Source: an uncultured Megasphaera sp. (lineage in GTDB: Bacteria; Bacillota; Negativicutes; Veillonellales; Megasphaeraceae). From it: a stretch of DNA of 34,408 bases. The notes beneath the pieces were generated by a model, which was given only the letters and a program-made list of their open reading frames with translations, made no database searches and had not been told where the DNA came from. Location: assembly GCA_900540735.1 (NCBI GenBank), contig UQHB01000025.1:1-34408 (forward strand), in the 5' to 3' direction. Below are positions 25,131 to 31,973 of this stretch, one piece after another (position 1 is the stretch's first letter; each line of letters opens with the position of its first letter). Both the position numbers and the translations under genes were made by a program.

Positions 25131-26561
25131 TTAGTGACCTACATCTACTGTTTCTTTGACGGCAATAGGCTGATTGAGTTTTGCTTTTTCTCGTTGGAGC
25201 ATTACTTTATAGCACCCATAGACGATGCAGACCCAAATAGCGGAAATGAGTAAAGAAACGCGCGTTTCCGGCATGATGGCAATGCCTGTAATGACGGCAC
25301 CGATGAAGAGCAAGGCTACGTAATCAGCGTATGGATAGAGCGGACTTTTATAGGTAATCTTATCGGCAATACCTAAACGCATTCTGTGTTTTCTAAATTT
25401 TAAGTGGCTGCAAACGATGCATCCCCAGTTGCAAAGGAGACCACAGACCGTAACGGAAGAAAAGATTTTAAAGACATCATTTGGCATGACGTAATTTACA
25501 ACTGTCCCTAAAAACATAATGATGAAGACTGTTTTAATGGCGTTCCCAGGAACACCGCCTTTATTGACTTTCCCTAAAAAGGCTGGCGCATTATGCTGGA
25601 GAGCCATGTTGTATAATTTACGGCTATGGAAGAAGACCGATGAATTGACAGCAGAAAGAACGGCTGTAATGACGACGAGGTTCATAATGGAAGCGGCCCC
25701 AGGGATGCCGATCATGGAGAAGACTTCTACAAAGGGACTGCCTTTGCCTGTTAAATCGGTCCACGGGAAAATGGTGACGAGAACGAAAATAGCACCGACG
25801 TAGAAGATGAGGAGTCTCCAGAAGGTCGCATTGACGGCAGATTTCATAGTGTGTTTAATATTTTTGACTTCCCCAGCAGCCATACCTAAGTCTTCAATAC
25901 CGCCAAAGGAAAAGGCTACGATGACGATGGCTAAGAAGGCACCAGAGAAGCCATTCGGGGCAAAACCGCCGAAGTCCGTTAAGTTCGCAAAGCCAATAGG
26001 CGTACCGCCATGACCCAAACCGAAAAGAATCATCATAAAGCCAAAGGCAATCAAAAAGACAATGGCCATGACTTTAATGAAAGCGAACCAAAATTCTGTT
26101 TCGCCAAAGAATTTAACACTGAAAATATTGACTGCAAAGACGATGGCAACAGCACAGACGGCAGTGAGCCAAATCGGTACAGACGGGAACCAAAATTCAA
26201 TGTACCGCCCTAAGGCATTGAGTTCTGCTGCCGAAACAGCCAAGATAGACACGAAAGAATTCCAGCCGCAGAGAAAGGCGACGAAGCGGTGTAAATAGCG
26301 ATTGGCGTACGAGACGAAGGAGCCAGAGACCGGTTCTTCGACGGCCATTTCACCAAGACAGCGGACGATACAATAAATGGCGACGGCTGCGAGCAAATAG
26401 ACTAATGTAATGGCTGGGCCTGCTGTTTTGATGGCCCAAGAGGAGCCATAAAAGAGGCCAGTACCAATGGCGCCGCCAATGGCAATCATCTCGATGTGAC
26501 GGCTTTTTAAATTACGGTGTAACTCTTCTTTTTCGTATGCTGCAACTTTATATTCATTCAT
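25131..26561 (-). CDS. Amino-acid permease, APC superfamily (AAT family)
   Basis: 476 aa with about twelve membrane helices. The first helix has the AAT signature IGGAIGTGLFYGSSWAI (28-44), followed by GEMAVEEPVSGSFVSYANRY, the conserved unwound-helix and proline region; FSFGGIEDLGMAAGEVKN lies in helix 6-7. Relatives (AroP, PheP, LysP, ProY) are proton-coupled uptake systems; specificity is not readable from sequence alone, but a tyrosine-rich leader peptide upstream of the operon would point to aromatic amino acids. AAAGGAGG precedes the start. It lies 33 nt downstream of an aminotransferase gene in the same orientation. Confidence 0.9.
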   Translation of the reverse strand: MNEYKVAAYEKEELHRNLKSRHIEMIAIGGAIGTGLFYGSSWAIKTAGPAITLVYLLAAVAIYCIVRCLGEMAVEEPVSGSFVSYANRYLHRFVAFLCGWNSFVSILAVSAAELNALGRYIEFWFPSVPIWLTAVCAVAIVFAVNIFSVKFFGETEFWFAFIKVMAIVFLIAFGFMMILFGLGHGGTPIGFANLTDFGGFAPNGFSGAFLAIVIVAFSFGGIEDLGMAAGEVKNIKHTMKSAVNATFWRLLIFYVGAIFVLVTIFPWTDLTGKGSPFVEVFSMIGIPGAASIMNLVVITAVLSAVNSSVFFHSRKLYNMALQHNAPAFLGKVNKGGVPGNAIKTVFIIMFLGTVVNYVMPNDVFKIFSSVTVCGLLCNWGCIVCSHLKFRKHRMRLGIADKITYKSPLYPYADYVALLFIGAVITGIAIMPETRVSLLISAIWVCIVYGCYKVMLQREKAKLNQPIAVKETVDVGH

Positions 26562-26594
26562 CAGGAAGGCCTCCTTTACGAAATATAGGCTATA

Positions 26595-27809
26595 CTAATG
26601 GGCGGAAATGGAAAGGGGCTGGCAATATAAGCGCGTCACCTGAGAAAAGCGTTTGGCTCCTTCTTCTAGTTGGACTAAGGACGGATACGTGAAATTCAAG
26701 CGGAAACTGTGGCCTGGACGATGGACTGGATCTACGGCAAAGGCTTCGCTCCGGACAGCACCGACACCGTGGGCGAACAAGTCTTCATAGAAGTCATCCA
26801 TGGGCACGTCTTCGGGCAAAGTGGCCCAGACGAACATGCCCCCTTCAGGCTGCGTAAACTGTACAGATGGTGCAGCGTATTGCTGGAGTGTATCTAAGAG
26901 TAAGCGGCACCGTTTGCCGTAGAGTTTGCAAATGTCTTGAATATGGGCTTCGTAATCGATGGTTTGCAATGTTTGGACGATAGTCCGCTGTGTGAGCAAG
27001 GGCGATTCGCCGTCCATCGAGGACTTGGCCGTATCGAAGGCTTTGATTAACCGTTCGTTGGCGTATAAATAGCCCATCCGCAAGCCCGGTGCAATCGTTT
27101 TCGAATAGGAACCGGCAAAGATGACGCGGTCATCTGGGTCCATGGCTTTAAAGCAAGGAAGATGTTTGCCGTGGAAACGAATATCGCCATACGGGTCGTC
27201 TTCATAAATGAATAAATTATATTGCTGTGCGACTGCATAAATTTCTTTGCGCCGTGAAAGAGGCATCGTAGTACCGGTCGGATTGTGGAAATTAGGATTA
27301 AGGTAAATGAGTTTCCCTTTGCCGGACTGGGCGGTTTTGGCTAATTCATCAGGCAACATGCCTTGGTCATCTGTGGCGATGCCAATAGGGATACAGCCCG
27401 TCGCATGGGCTGCGCGAATGGCACCGGTAAAGGAAAAGTCTTCAAAGTAAATTTCGTCGCCTTCATTGCAAATCGTGCGAGGAACGAGGCCTAAGCCGTG
27501 GGTCGAGCCGTTGAGGACTGTGACGGCTTGATGCTCTTTAGGGAACTGTTTCTTTTCGACTAGCCGCTGTTTTGTTAGCTCTTTAAAGGTCGTATCACCG
27601 GCACTAGGGCCGTATTCAAAATAGGTCAGTAAATCTCCGGCTAACAAAGCTTCTATACTTTGCTTTAACTCCTGCGAAGGAATGGCTTCGGCTGCAGGAT
27701 TGCCAATGGCTAAGGAAATAAAGCCAGGAATGGACGCACCGCGTACGGCAACTTCTCTGATTAAACTGGGAATGGAATGATTCGTTTTTTCTGGTAAGAT
27801 AAATTTCAT
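26595..27809 (-). CDS. PLP-dependent aminotransferase (2-aminoadipate/aromatic, LysN/ARO8-like)
   Basis: 404 aa, fold-type I, related to stand-alone MocR-like and LysN/ARO8 aminotransferases that accept 2-aminoadipate, aromatic and branched-chain amino acids. PNFHNPTGT (172-180) contacts the cofactor, D204/D205 and Y207 in YEDDPYGDI hold the ring, K237 in SYSKTIAPGLRMG forms the Schiff base, and SFRLNFTY near the C-terminus supplies the carboxylate-binding arginine. No N-terminal GntR DNA-binding domain is present, so it acts as an enzyme only. It is the first gene of an operon with an amino-acid permease, and its leader carries an intrinsic terminator overlapping a short tyrosine-rich ORF. 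Confidence 0.88.
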   Translation of the reverse strand: MKFILPEKTNHSIPSLIREVAVRGASIPGFISLAIGNPAAEAIPSQELKQSIEALLAGDLLTYFEYGPSAGDTTFKELTKQRLVEKKQFPKEHQAVTVLNGSTHGLGLVPRTICNEGDEIYFEDFSFTGAIRAAHATGCIPIGIATDDQGMLPDELAKTAQSGKGKLIYLNPNFHNPTGTTMPLSRRKEIYAVAQQYNLFIYEDDPYGDIRFHGKHLPCFKAMDPDDRVIFAGSYSKTIAPGLRMGYLYANERLIKAFDTAKSSMDGESPLLTQRTIVQTLQTIDYEAHIQDICKLYGKRCRLLLDTLQQYAAPSVQFTQPEGGMFVWATLPEDVPMDDFYEDLFAHGVGAVRSEAFAVDPVHRPGHSFRLNFTYPSLVQLEEGAKRFSQVTRLYCQPLSISAH

Positions 27810-27855
27810 AATAGCAACACTCCTGACAAGATATAAACTATGACCTACCTAAGAT

Positions 27856-27893
27856 AAAAAAAACGGCGTATCTACTGATAATAGAGATACACC
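27856..27893 (-). terminator. Intrinsic terminator in the aminotransferase leader (candidate attenuator)
   Basis: On the minus strand, GGTGTATCT (27885-27893) pairs with AGATACGCC (27865-27873) around an 11-nt loop, followed by eight U residues (27856-27863). It lies between an extended -10 promoter and the start codon 47 bp further on, so transcripts from that promoter must pass it to express the operon. Its left arm and loop are inside the short tyrosine-rich ORF. Confidence 0.75.
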
Positions 27894-27934
27894 ATTGTAA
27901 GTATGTATGCTGTTGTGTAATAGGTAAGCTTCAT
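27872..27934 (-). CDS. Candidate tyrosine-rich leader peptide
   Basis: ATG to TAG encodes 20 residues, starting MKLTYYTTAY; tyrosines occupy positions 5, 6, 10, 16, 18 and 19 (six of twenty). Codons 14-17 form the left arm of the terminator, codons 18-19 its loop, and the stop codon TAG lies at the loop/right-arm border. This is the arrangement of ribosome-mediated attenuation. Against it: the predicted transcript starts only about 7 nt before the ATG and no Shine-Dalgarno sequence is seen, and AT-rich DNA yields Tyr codons easily. Confidence 0.45.
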   Translation of the reverse strand: MKLTYYTTAYILTMVYLYYQ

Positions 27935-27947
27935 CGAATCTGCTATA

Positions 27948-27956
27948 ATTATACCA
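27948..27956 (-). promoter_or_regulatory. Extended -10 promoter of the aminotransferase-permease operon
   Basis: TGGTATAAT on the minus strand within CCTATGGTATAAT; the -35 region is weak. The predicted start is near 27941, giving a leader of about 130 nt. I see no terminator or other element in the AT-rich stretch 27957-28105 toward the GntR gene. Confidence 0.6.
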
Positions 27957-28105
27957 TAGGCCAAGAGATGTACATAATGTCATGAAAGTAAATGGCTAGT
28001 GTATGTAAAATCCGTACAGAAGTATCGAGAATGAACAGAAATTAAGTAATAAAAAGACAAAATTATTTAAAATAAGAAAAATAATAACTGAAATACGAAA
28101 GACTT

Positions 28106-28789
28106 TTACATGATTAAGTATAAATTCTTTAAATAAAATGATAAATGACTCTGCATCAAGGCTCGTGCTTCATTTTCGTCGCTATTACATAAGGCTTGAT
28201 AAATGGCGGCGTGTTTGTTTTTCATATTCCGTAGATTTTGCAGGAGAATCAATTTTTTTGCCAGAAACAGTTTTTTCTTCTTATATGTATTAAACACATC
28301 AATAATATAGGCATTGTCTGAGGCCTGGATAATGATATTGTGGAAATCATTGTCTAAGAAGACGAGCTTTTCAATGTCTTTAGCCGCAATGGCTTTGTCG
28401 TATATAGCCAGATTTTCTTTTAATTGGGCCAGTTGTTCATCTGTTATATTGCGTGCTGCTAAATAGGCTGCTTGTGTCTCAAGGAGCAGGCGAAATTCAA
28501 AAAAGTCGACGTAGTCTTTTAAATGAATTGTATAGACTTTGTACCCAGAACGGCCATTTTTTTCAATATACCCATCATTGCAGAGCTTGATCAAGGCATC
28601 GCGAATAGGCGTGCGGCTCATGGAAAAAAGGGCGACTAAATCTTCTTGGTTAATCTTCTGATTTTCTGGCAGCTCGCCGAGGAGAATGTCATTTAAGACG
28701 AGATGGTACGCAATTTCTGTCGTCGAAATAAAGGGATTTTGGTCTTTCATGGCTTGGATTTTCTTTTCATAAAATGCTTTATCTTTCAT
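28106..28789 (-). CDS. GntR-family regulator, FCD (FadR-like) subfamily
   Basis: 227 aa. The winged-helix domain (about 22-90) has the GntR pattern NQEDLVALFSMSRTPIRDALIKLCNDGYI. The helical FCD domain (about 95-225) keeps metal/ligand-binding residues: D and H in DNDFHN, H in KNKHAAIY and H in MQSHLSFY. FCD regulators usually respond to hydroxy or keto acids such as lactate or gluconate, which fits the divergent D-2-hydroxyacid dehydrogenase gene. AAGGA lies nine bases before the start. A dyad just upstream suggests autoregulation and control of the divergent operon. Confidence 0.9.
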   Translation of the reverse strand: MKDKAFYEKKIQAMKDQNPFISTTEIAYHLVLNDILLGELPENQKINQEDLVALFSMSRTPIRDALIKLCNDGYIEKNGRSGYKVYTIHLKDYVDFFEFRLLLETQAAYLAARNITDEQLAQLKENLAIYDKAIAAKDIEKLVFLDNDFHNIIIQASDNAYIIDVFNTYKKKKLFLAKKLILLQNLRNMKNKHAAIYQALCNSDENEARALMQSHLSFYLKNLYLIM

Positions 28790-28814
28790 GGGATTCTGTC
28801 CTTCCGCTGTATAC

Positions 28815-28837
28815 TATACTACTAAAAGGTTAGTATA
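28815..28837. promoter_or_regulatory. Candidate GntR operator
   Basis: TATACTA (28815-28821) and TAGTATA (28831-28837) form a 7-bp dyad with a 9-bp spacer, about 25 bp upstream of the GntR start. Additional TATAC/GTATA halves overlap it. The remainder of the 301-bp divergent gap is AT-rich and holds the rightward promoter and leader hairpin listed separately. Confidence 0.4.
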
Positions 28838-28971
28838 TACTGTTATCATAGGAATGTATAGTCTGATAAAAGAGGGAGAATATAAAAAACATATAAAATG
28901 TACTGGAAATAGTACGAAATAAAAAGTTTTATACTATTTTATATCCTTTTTTTTAGGGATTGCTTGCGAGA

Positions 28972-29001
28972 TTGATACAAGTCCATAAGGTATGATATAA
29001 A
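28972..29001 (+). promoter_or_regulatory. Possible promoter of the dehydrogenase-MFS operon
   Basis: TTGATA (28972-28977) and TATAAA (28996-29001) with an 18-bp spacer. A TATGAT nearer the -35 is an alternative. The predicted leader is about 80 nt and carries a strong hairpin. Confidence 0.4.
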
Positions 29002-29031
29002 TACAGTACAAAATAAAATATCTTAGCATAC

Positions 29032-29064
29032 AAGGGAGTATAAGGAGAAATTATACTCCCTTTT
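29032..29064 (+). promoter_or_regulatory. Terminator-like hairpin in the dehydrogenase leader
   Basis: A 12-bp perfect stem (29032-29043 with 29051-29062) and a 7-nt loop, GGAGAAA, end in TTTT then G. It lies 26 bp before the start codon of the dehydrogenase gene and downstream of the proposed promoter. It may be a weak attenuator or a leader structure; the U-tract is short. Confidence 0.55.
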
Positions 29065-29090
29065 GCGTGTACAGAAAGTGAGTGGTATAG

Positions 29091-30086
29091 ATGAGAATTG
29101 GCATTTTTAATAACGTTCGTGGCGGTGTACAACGGTTTCAGCCCTATGCAGCAGGCTATACGCCGCAATTAGACTTTATTCCCTTAGCCTATGCGCCGAC
29201 GCTGGATAATATTCAGAATCTTAGAAAGGAACATTGTGATGCGTTGCTGTATTTTAATGACCATAAGGAACAGCCCGATTTTTTTAAAACCTTAGCAGAC
29301 AATGGTGTGAAATATCTTGTTACCTGTAGTGCCGGATACGATCAATTCGATTTACAGGCTATGAAACGGTATCAACTCAAAGGGGCCAACGTACCGGCCT
29401 ATTCACCTAATGCAATCGCCGAGTATACGGTTATGATTGTCTTGACCTTACTGCGCAAGCTCAGAGTGCAGTGTCATCGCATATTGCAGCATAACTTTGG
29501 CATTCAAGGCCTAAAAGGGAGGGAATTGCGCAATATGACTGTCGGTATCGTCGGGACTGGACGTATTGGCCGGACGACGATTGAATGTTTAAGCGGCTTT
29601 CACCCCAAAGAAATATTGGCCTATTCGCCGCATCATCACAGTGCGACGAAAGCGACCTATGTGTCCTTAGAAGAACTATATAAACAAGCCGATGTCATCA
29701 TCTTTCACTGTGCTGCAACCGAAGACAATTACCACATGGTCAATTGGGATACACTCCGCCTGATGAAAGACGGCGTCGTCTTAGTCAATGCCGCGCGAGG
29801 CTCCTTATTCGATACGAAGGCTGTCTTTGAAAGCGTCGTATCCGGTAAAATCGGTGCCTTAGGCTTAGATGTTATCGAAGGGGAAGAACTGCTGCGGAAG
29901 CGGTATGATATGCACTGTGAAGCGGCCCTTTGGCTGACGCAATTATTGCAGTACGAAAACGTCATCTACACACCGCATACGGCCTTTTATACAGATGAAG
30001 CAGAACGGAATATGTCGGAAACAACCGTGTCTAACTTATACGAATACGCCACGACGGGAACGTGCCGGAATGAGCTTGTACGATAA
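29091..30086 (+). CDS. D-2-hydroxyacid dehydrogenase (D-lactate dehydrogenase-like)
   Basis: 331 aa, the usual length for fermentative D-lactate/D-hydroxyisocaproate dehydrogenases. The Rossmann motif GTGRIG (155-160) binds the nicotinamide cofactor; catalytic residues R236 (NAARG), E265 (DVIEGE) and H296 (TPHTAF) match the D-LDH triad. It reduces a 2-keto acid to the D-2-hydroxy acid; which acid is unknown. After the second beta strand the family's NAD-selecting aspartate is replaced (AYSPHHH), hinting at relaxed or NADP preference (inference). The ribosome binding site is weak (AGTGAG). It forms an operon with an MFS transporter 12 nt downstream, divergent from a GntR/FCD regulator. Confidence 0.9.
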   Translation: MRIGIFNNVRGGVQRFQPYAAGYTPQLDFIPLAYAPTLDNIQNLRKEHCDALLYFNDHKEQPDFFKTLADNGVKYLVTCSAGYDQFDLQAMKRYQLKGANVPAYSPNAIAEYTVMIVLTLLRKLRVQCHRILQHNFGIQGLKGRELRNMTVGIVGTGRIGRTTIECLSGFHPKEILAYSPHHHSATKATYVSLEELYKQADVIIFHCAATEDNYHMVNWDTLRLMKDGVVLVNAARGSLFDTKAVFESVVSGKIGALGLDVIEGEELLRKRYDMHCEAALWLTQLLQYENVIYTPHTAFYTDEAERNMSETTVSNLYEYATTGTCRNELVR

Positions 30087-30098
30087 TGAGGTGCGCCT

Positions 30099-31319
30099 AT
30101 GAATTGGAAAATTATCTTAGCAATTCTGACGGCAAACGTCGTCATCATGTCTGCAAGTTATACCATGTTGATTCCTTTTTTGCCCATGTATTTAACGCGA
30201 GAATTGGGCGTGGCCAGTACTGATGTCAACGTCTGGTCAAGTATCGTCTTTTCCTCCACTTTTGTGGTCAGTGCCGTAATGGCTCCCATTTGGGGTGGTA
30301 TGGCCGATAAACGGGGCAAACGGGCCATGGCCATTCGGGCGGCCTTATTTTTAGCTATTGCTTATTTTTTAGGCGGTGTCGTTACGTCGCCGTTGCAACT
30401 TACGCTAGTTCGCATATTCCAAGGCTTTGCTGCTGGCTTATGGCCTATGGAGCTGGCCATTATGTCTTTGTATGCACCGACAGATAAATTAGGCTTTTGC
30501 TTAGGCACTATGCAAGGAGCCTTAACGGCAGGACAAGTCCTGGGTCCCTTAGTCGGTGGAGCCTTAGCAGAACTGGTGGGCATGCGGGCTTCCTTCTTTG
30601 TGGCGGCTCTGTTTTTAGTGTGCAACTGCTTGACCTTTGTCTTTATTATTAAAGAACCGGCTGTACAGAAACAACCAGAAATCACGACGACCCCAGCGGT
30701 CTCGTCATGGCAGTTATGGTGCAACCCCTTAATCCATAAAGTCCTCTGTTACGCCGTCTTCGTGCAGATGGTCTTACTCATTTTACAGCCTATTTTAACG
30801 CCGTATATTGCGAGCCTTGCCGGAGATATTCCCAATCTCATGGTCGTGTCAGGCTTCGTCTTTTCTTTGAGCGGCTTTGCCAGCGTCTTGTCGGCTCCGC
30901 TTTGGGGCCGTTTTGGTCAGCACCATGGCTTTTTCTTAGTACTGACGATTACCATGGCTGGTGCCGGCGTAGCTATGGTTGTCCAAGGAATTCCCCATTC
31001 GCTCTATGCCTTTGCTATTATGCAATTCATTGTGGGTCTCTTTTTCGCCGGTATTCACCCGTCGCTTAATTCTATTCTAGCGACTCATACAGTACCGGCC
31101 ATGAAGGGCCGTATTTTTGGCATGATGTTTTCGGCCCAGCAAATTGGCTCTATTATTGGCCCTCTCTTAGGCGGAATAATCGCGACCTTCTGGAGTACGA
31201 TGTATGTCTTCTTTGTAGCTGGCGTTATTTTATTAACCTTAAGTATTGTCGTTACGTATCAAAAAAAGCCGACTGCTATATTACAGTCGGCTATGTATAA
31301 ACAACATGTCAGTCATTAA
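30099..31319 (+). CDS. MFS transporter (drug/metabolite efflux type)
   Basis: 406 aa with twelve predicted membrane helices in two halves. The loop between helices 2 and 3 reads GGMADKRGKRAMAI, the conserved MFS motif A; MQGALTAGQVLGPLVGGALAE (helix 5 region) is the antiporter-type motif C, typical of MdtG/TetA-like exporters, and a similar QQIGSIIGPLLGG occurs in the second half. It may export the hydroxy acid made by the upstream enzyme or a toxic analogue (inference). GAGGTG precedes the start. Its last codons contain a terminator structure for the convergent operon. Confidence 0.9.
   Translation: MNWKIILAILTANVVIMSASYTMLIPFLPMYLTRELGVASTDVNVWSSIVFSSTFVVSAVMAPIWGGMADKRGKRAMAIRAALFLAIAYFLGGVVTSPLQLTLVRIFQGFAAGLWPMELAIMSLYAPTDKLGFCLGTMQGALTAGQVLGPLVGGALAELVGMRASFFVAALFLVCNCLTFVFIIKEPAVQKQPEITTTPAVSSWQLWCNPLIHKVLCYAVFVQMVLLILQPILTPYIASLAGDIPNLMVVSGFVFSLSGFASVLSAPLWGRFGQHHGFFLVLTITMAGAGVAMVVQGIPHSLYAFAIMQFIVGLFFAGIHPSLNSILATHTVPAMKGRIFGMMFSAQQIGSIIGPLLGGIIATFWSTMYVFFVAGVILLTLSIVVTYQKKPTAILQSAMYKQHVSH
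31261..31291 (-). terminator. Terminator of the PhnD-kinase-regulator operon inside the MFS gene
   Basis: AGCCGACTG (31266-31274) pairs with CAGTCGGCT (31283-31291); read leftward it is followed by six U residues (31261-31266). It lies 45 bp beyond the response-regulator stop codon, within the last 20 codons of the convergent MFS gene. Confidence 0.75.
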
Positions 31320-31335
31320 GGGAAGATACAGTAGG

Positions 31336-31971
31336 TTATTCTAATATATGATGCTGCAAGGCATATTCTACGAGCTCGGCTTTGGTAGTACAGCCGAGCT
31401 TTTGCATGAGCCGCGTCTTATAGGTCGAGACCGTTTTGATAGATAAATGGAGCTTTTCGGCAATCGTACTGAGGGAGTGGCCGTGGACGAGATACCGAAG
31501 GACTTCGGCTTCGCGAGCAGATAAGGGAGCTTCGGTAGCAGGACCGTCGATTAAGCTGTTTAAGAGGGTATGGGCTTCGCGTTCGCCTAAGTAACGCCGT
31601 CCTGCCATGACGGTGTGCAAGGCTGCAAAGAGTTCCGCATCGAGCGTGTCTTTACAGAGATAGCCAGACGCACCGTGCTGCATGACTTCTTTGACGTATT
31701 GTTGTTCGCTGTACATGGTGAGTACCAAGACTTTGATAGGGTAGTTACGCCGTTTGATTTCTTTTAAACAATCGATGCCGTTCATAACGGGCATAGAGAG
31801 ATCGAGGAGGAGAACATCTGCTGGCGTAGTCTCTAACAGGTCAAGTGTTTCTTGTCCGTTCGAGGCTTCGGCAACGACGGAAAATTCCGGTTGTGATGAT
31901 AATAATAGTTTTAATCCTGTCCGAAGGAGCCTATGGTCATCGGCGAGGATAATGCGAATAGGTTGTGCCAT
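31336..31971 (-). CDS. NarL/LuxR-family response regulator
   Basis: 211 aa. The receiver domain (about 5-120) has the acidic pair ADDH (10-13), phospho-acceptor D57 in LLLDLSMP, T in VLVLTMYS and K in YLCKD. The C-terminal LuxR-type helix-turn-helix (about 148-208) reads LSAREAEVLRYLVHGHSLSTIAEKLHLSIKTVSTYKTRL. GGAGG overlaps the kinase gene's stop region, and the start lies 2 nt after that stop, so the two are translationally coupled and form a cognate pair. The target promoters are unknown. Confidence 0.95.
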   Translation of the reverse strand: MAQPIRIILADDHRLLRTGLKLLLSSQPEFSVVAEASNGQETLDLLETTPADVLLLDLSMPVMNGIDCLKEIKRRNYPIKVLVLTMYSEQQYVKEVMQHGASGYLCKDTLDAELFAALHTVMAGRRYLGEREAHTLLNSLIDGPATEAPLSAREAEVLRYLVHGHSLSTIAEKLHLSIKTVSTYKTRLMQKLGCTTKAELVEYALQHHILE

Positions 31972-31973
31972 CG

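Noticed and set aside
27856..27893. Terminator belonging to the GntR gene rather than an attenuator
   Set aside because: It lies over 200 bp past the GntR stop and downstream of a good extended -10 promoter, so it fits the following gene's leader better; dual use cannot be excluded.
27810..27956. T-box leader for the aminotransferase-permease operon
   Set aside because: There is no T-box sequence (AGGGTGGNACCGCG-type) or specifier-loop architecture; the leader is too short for a T-box.
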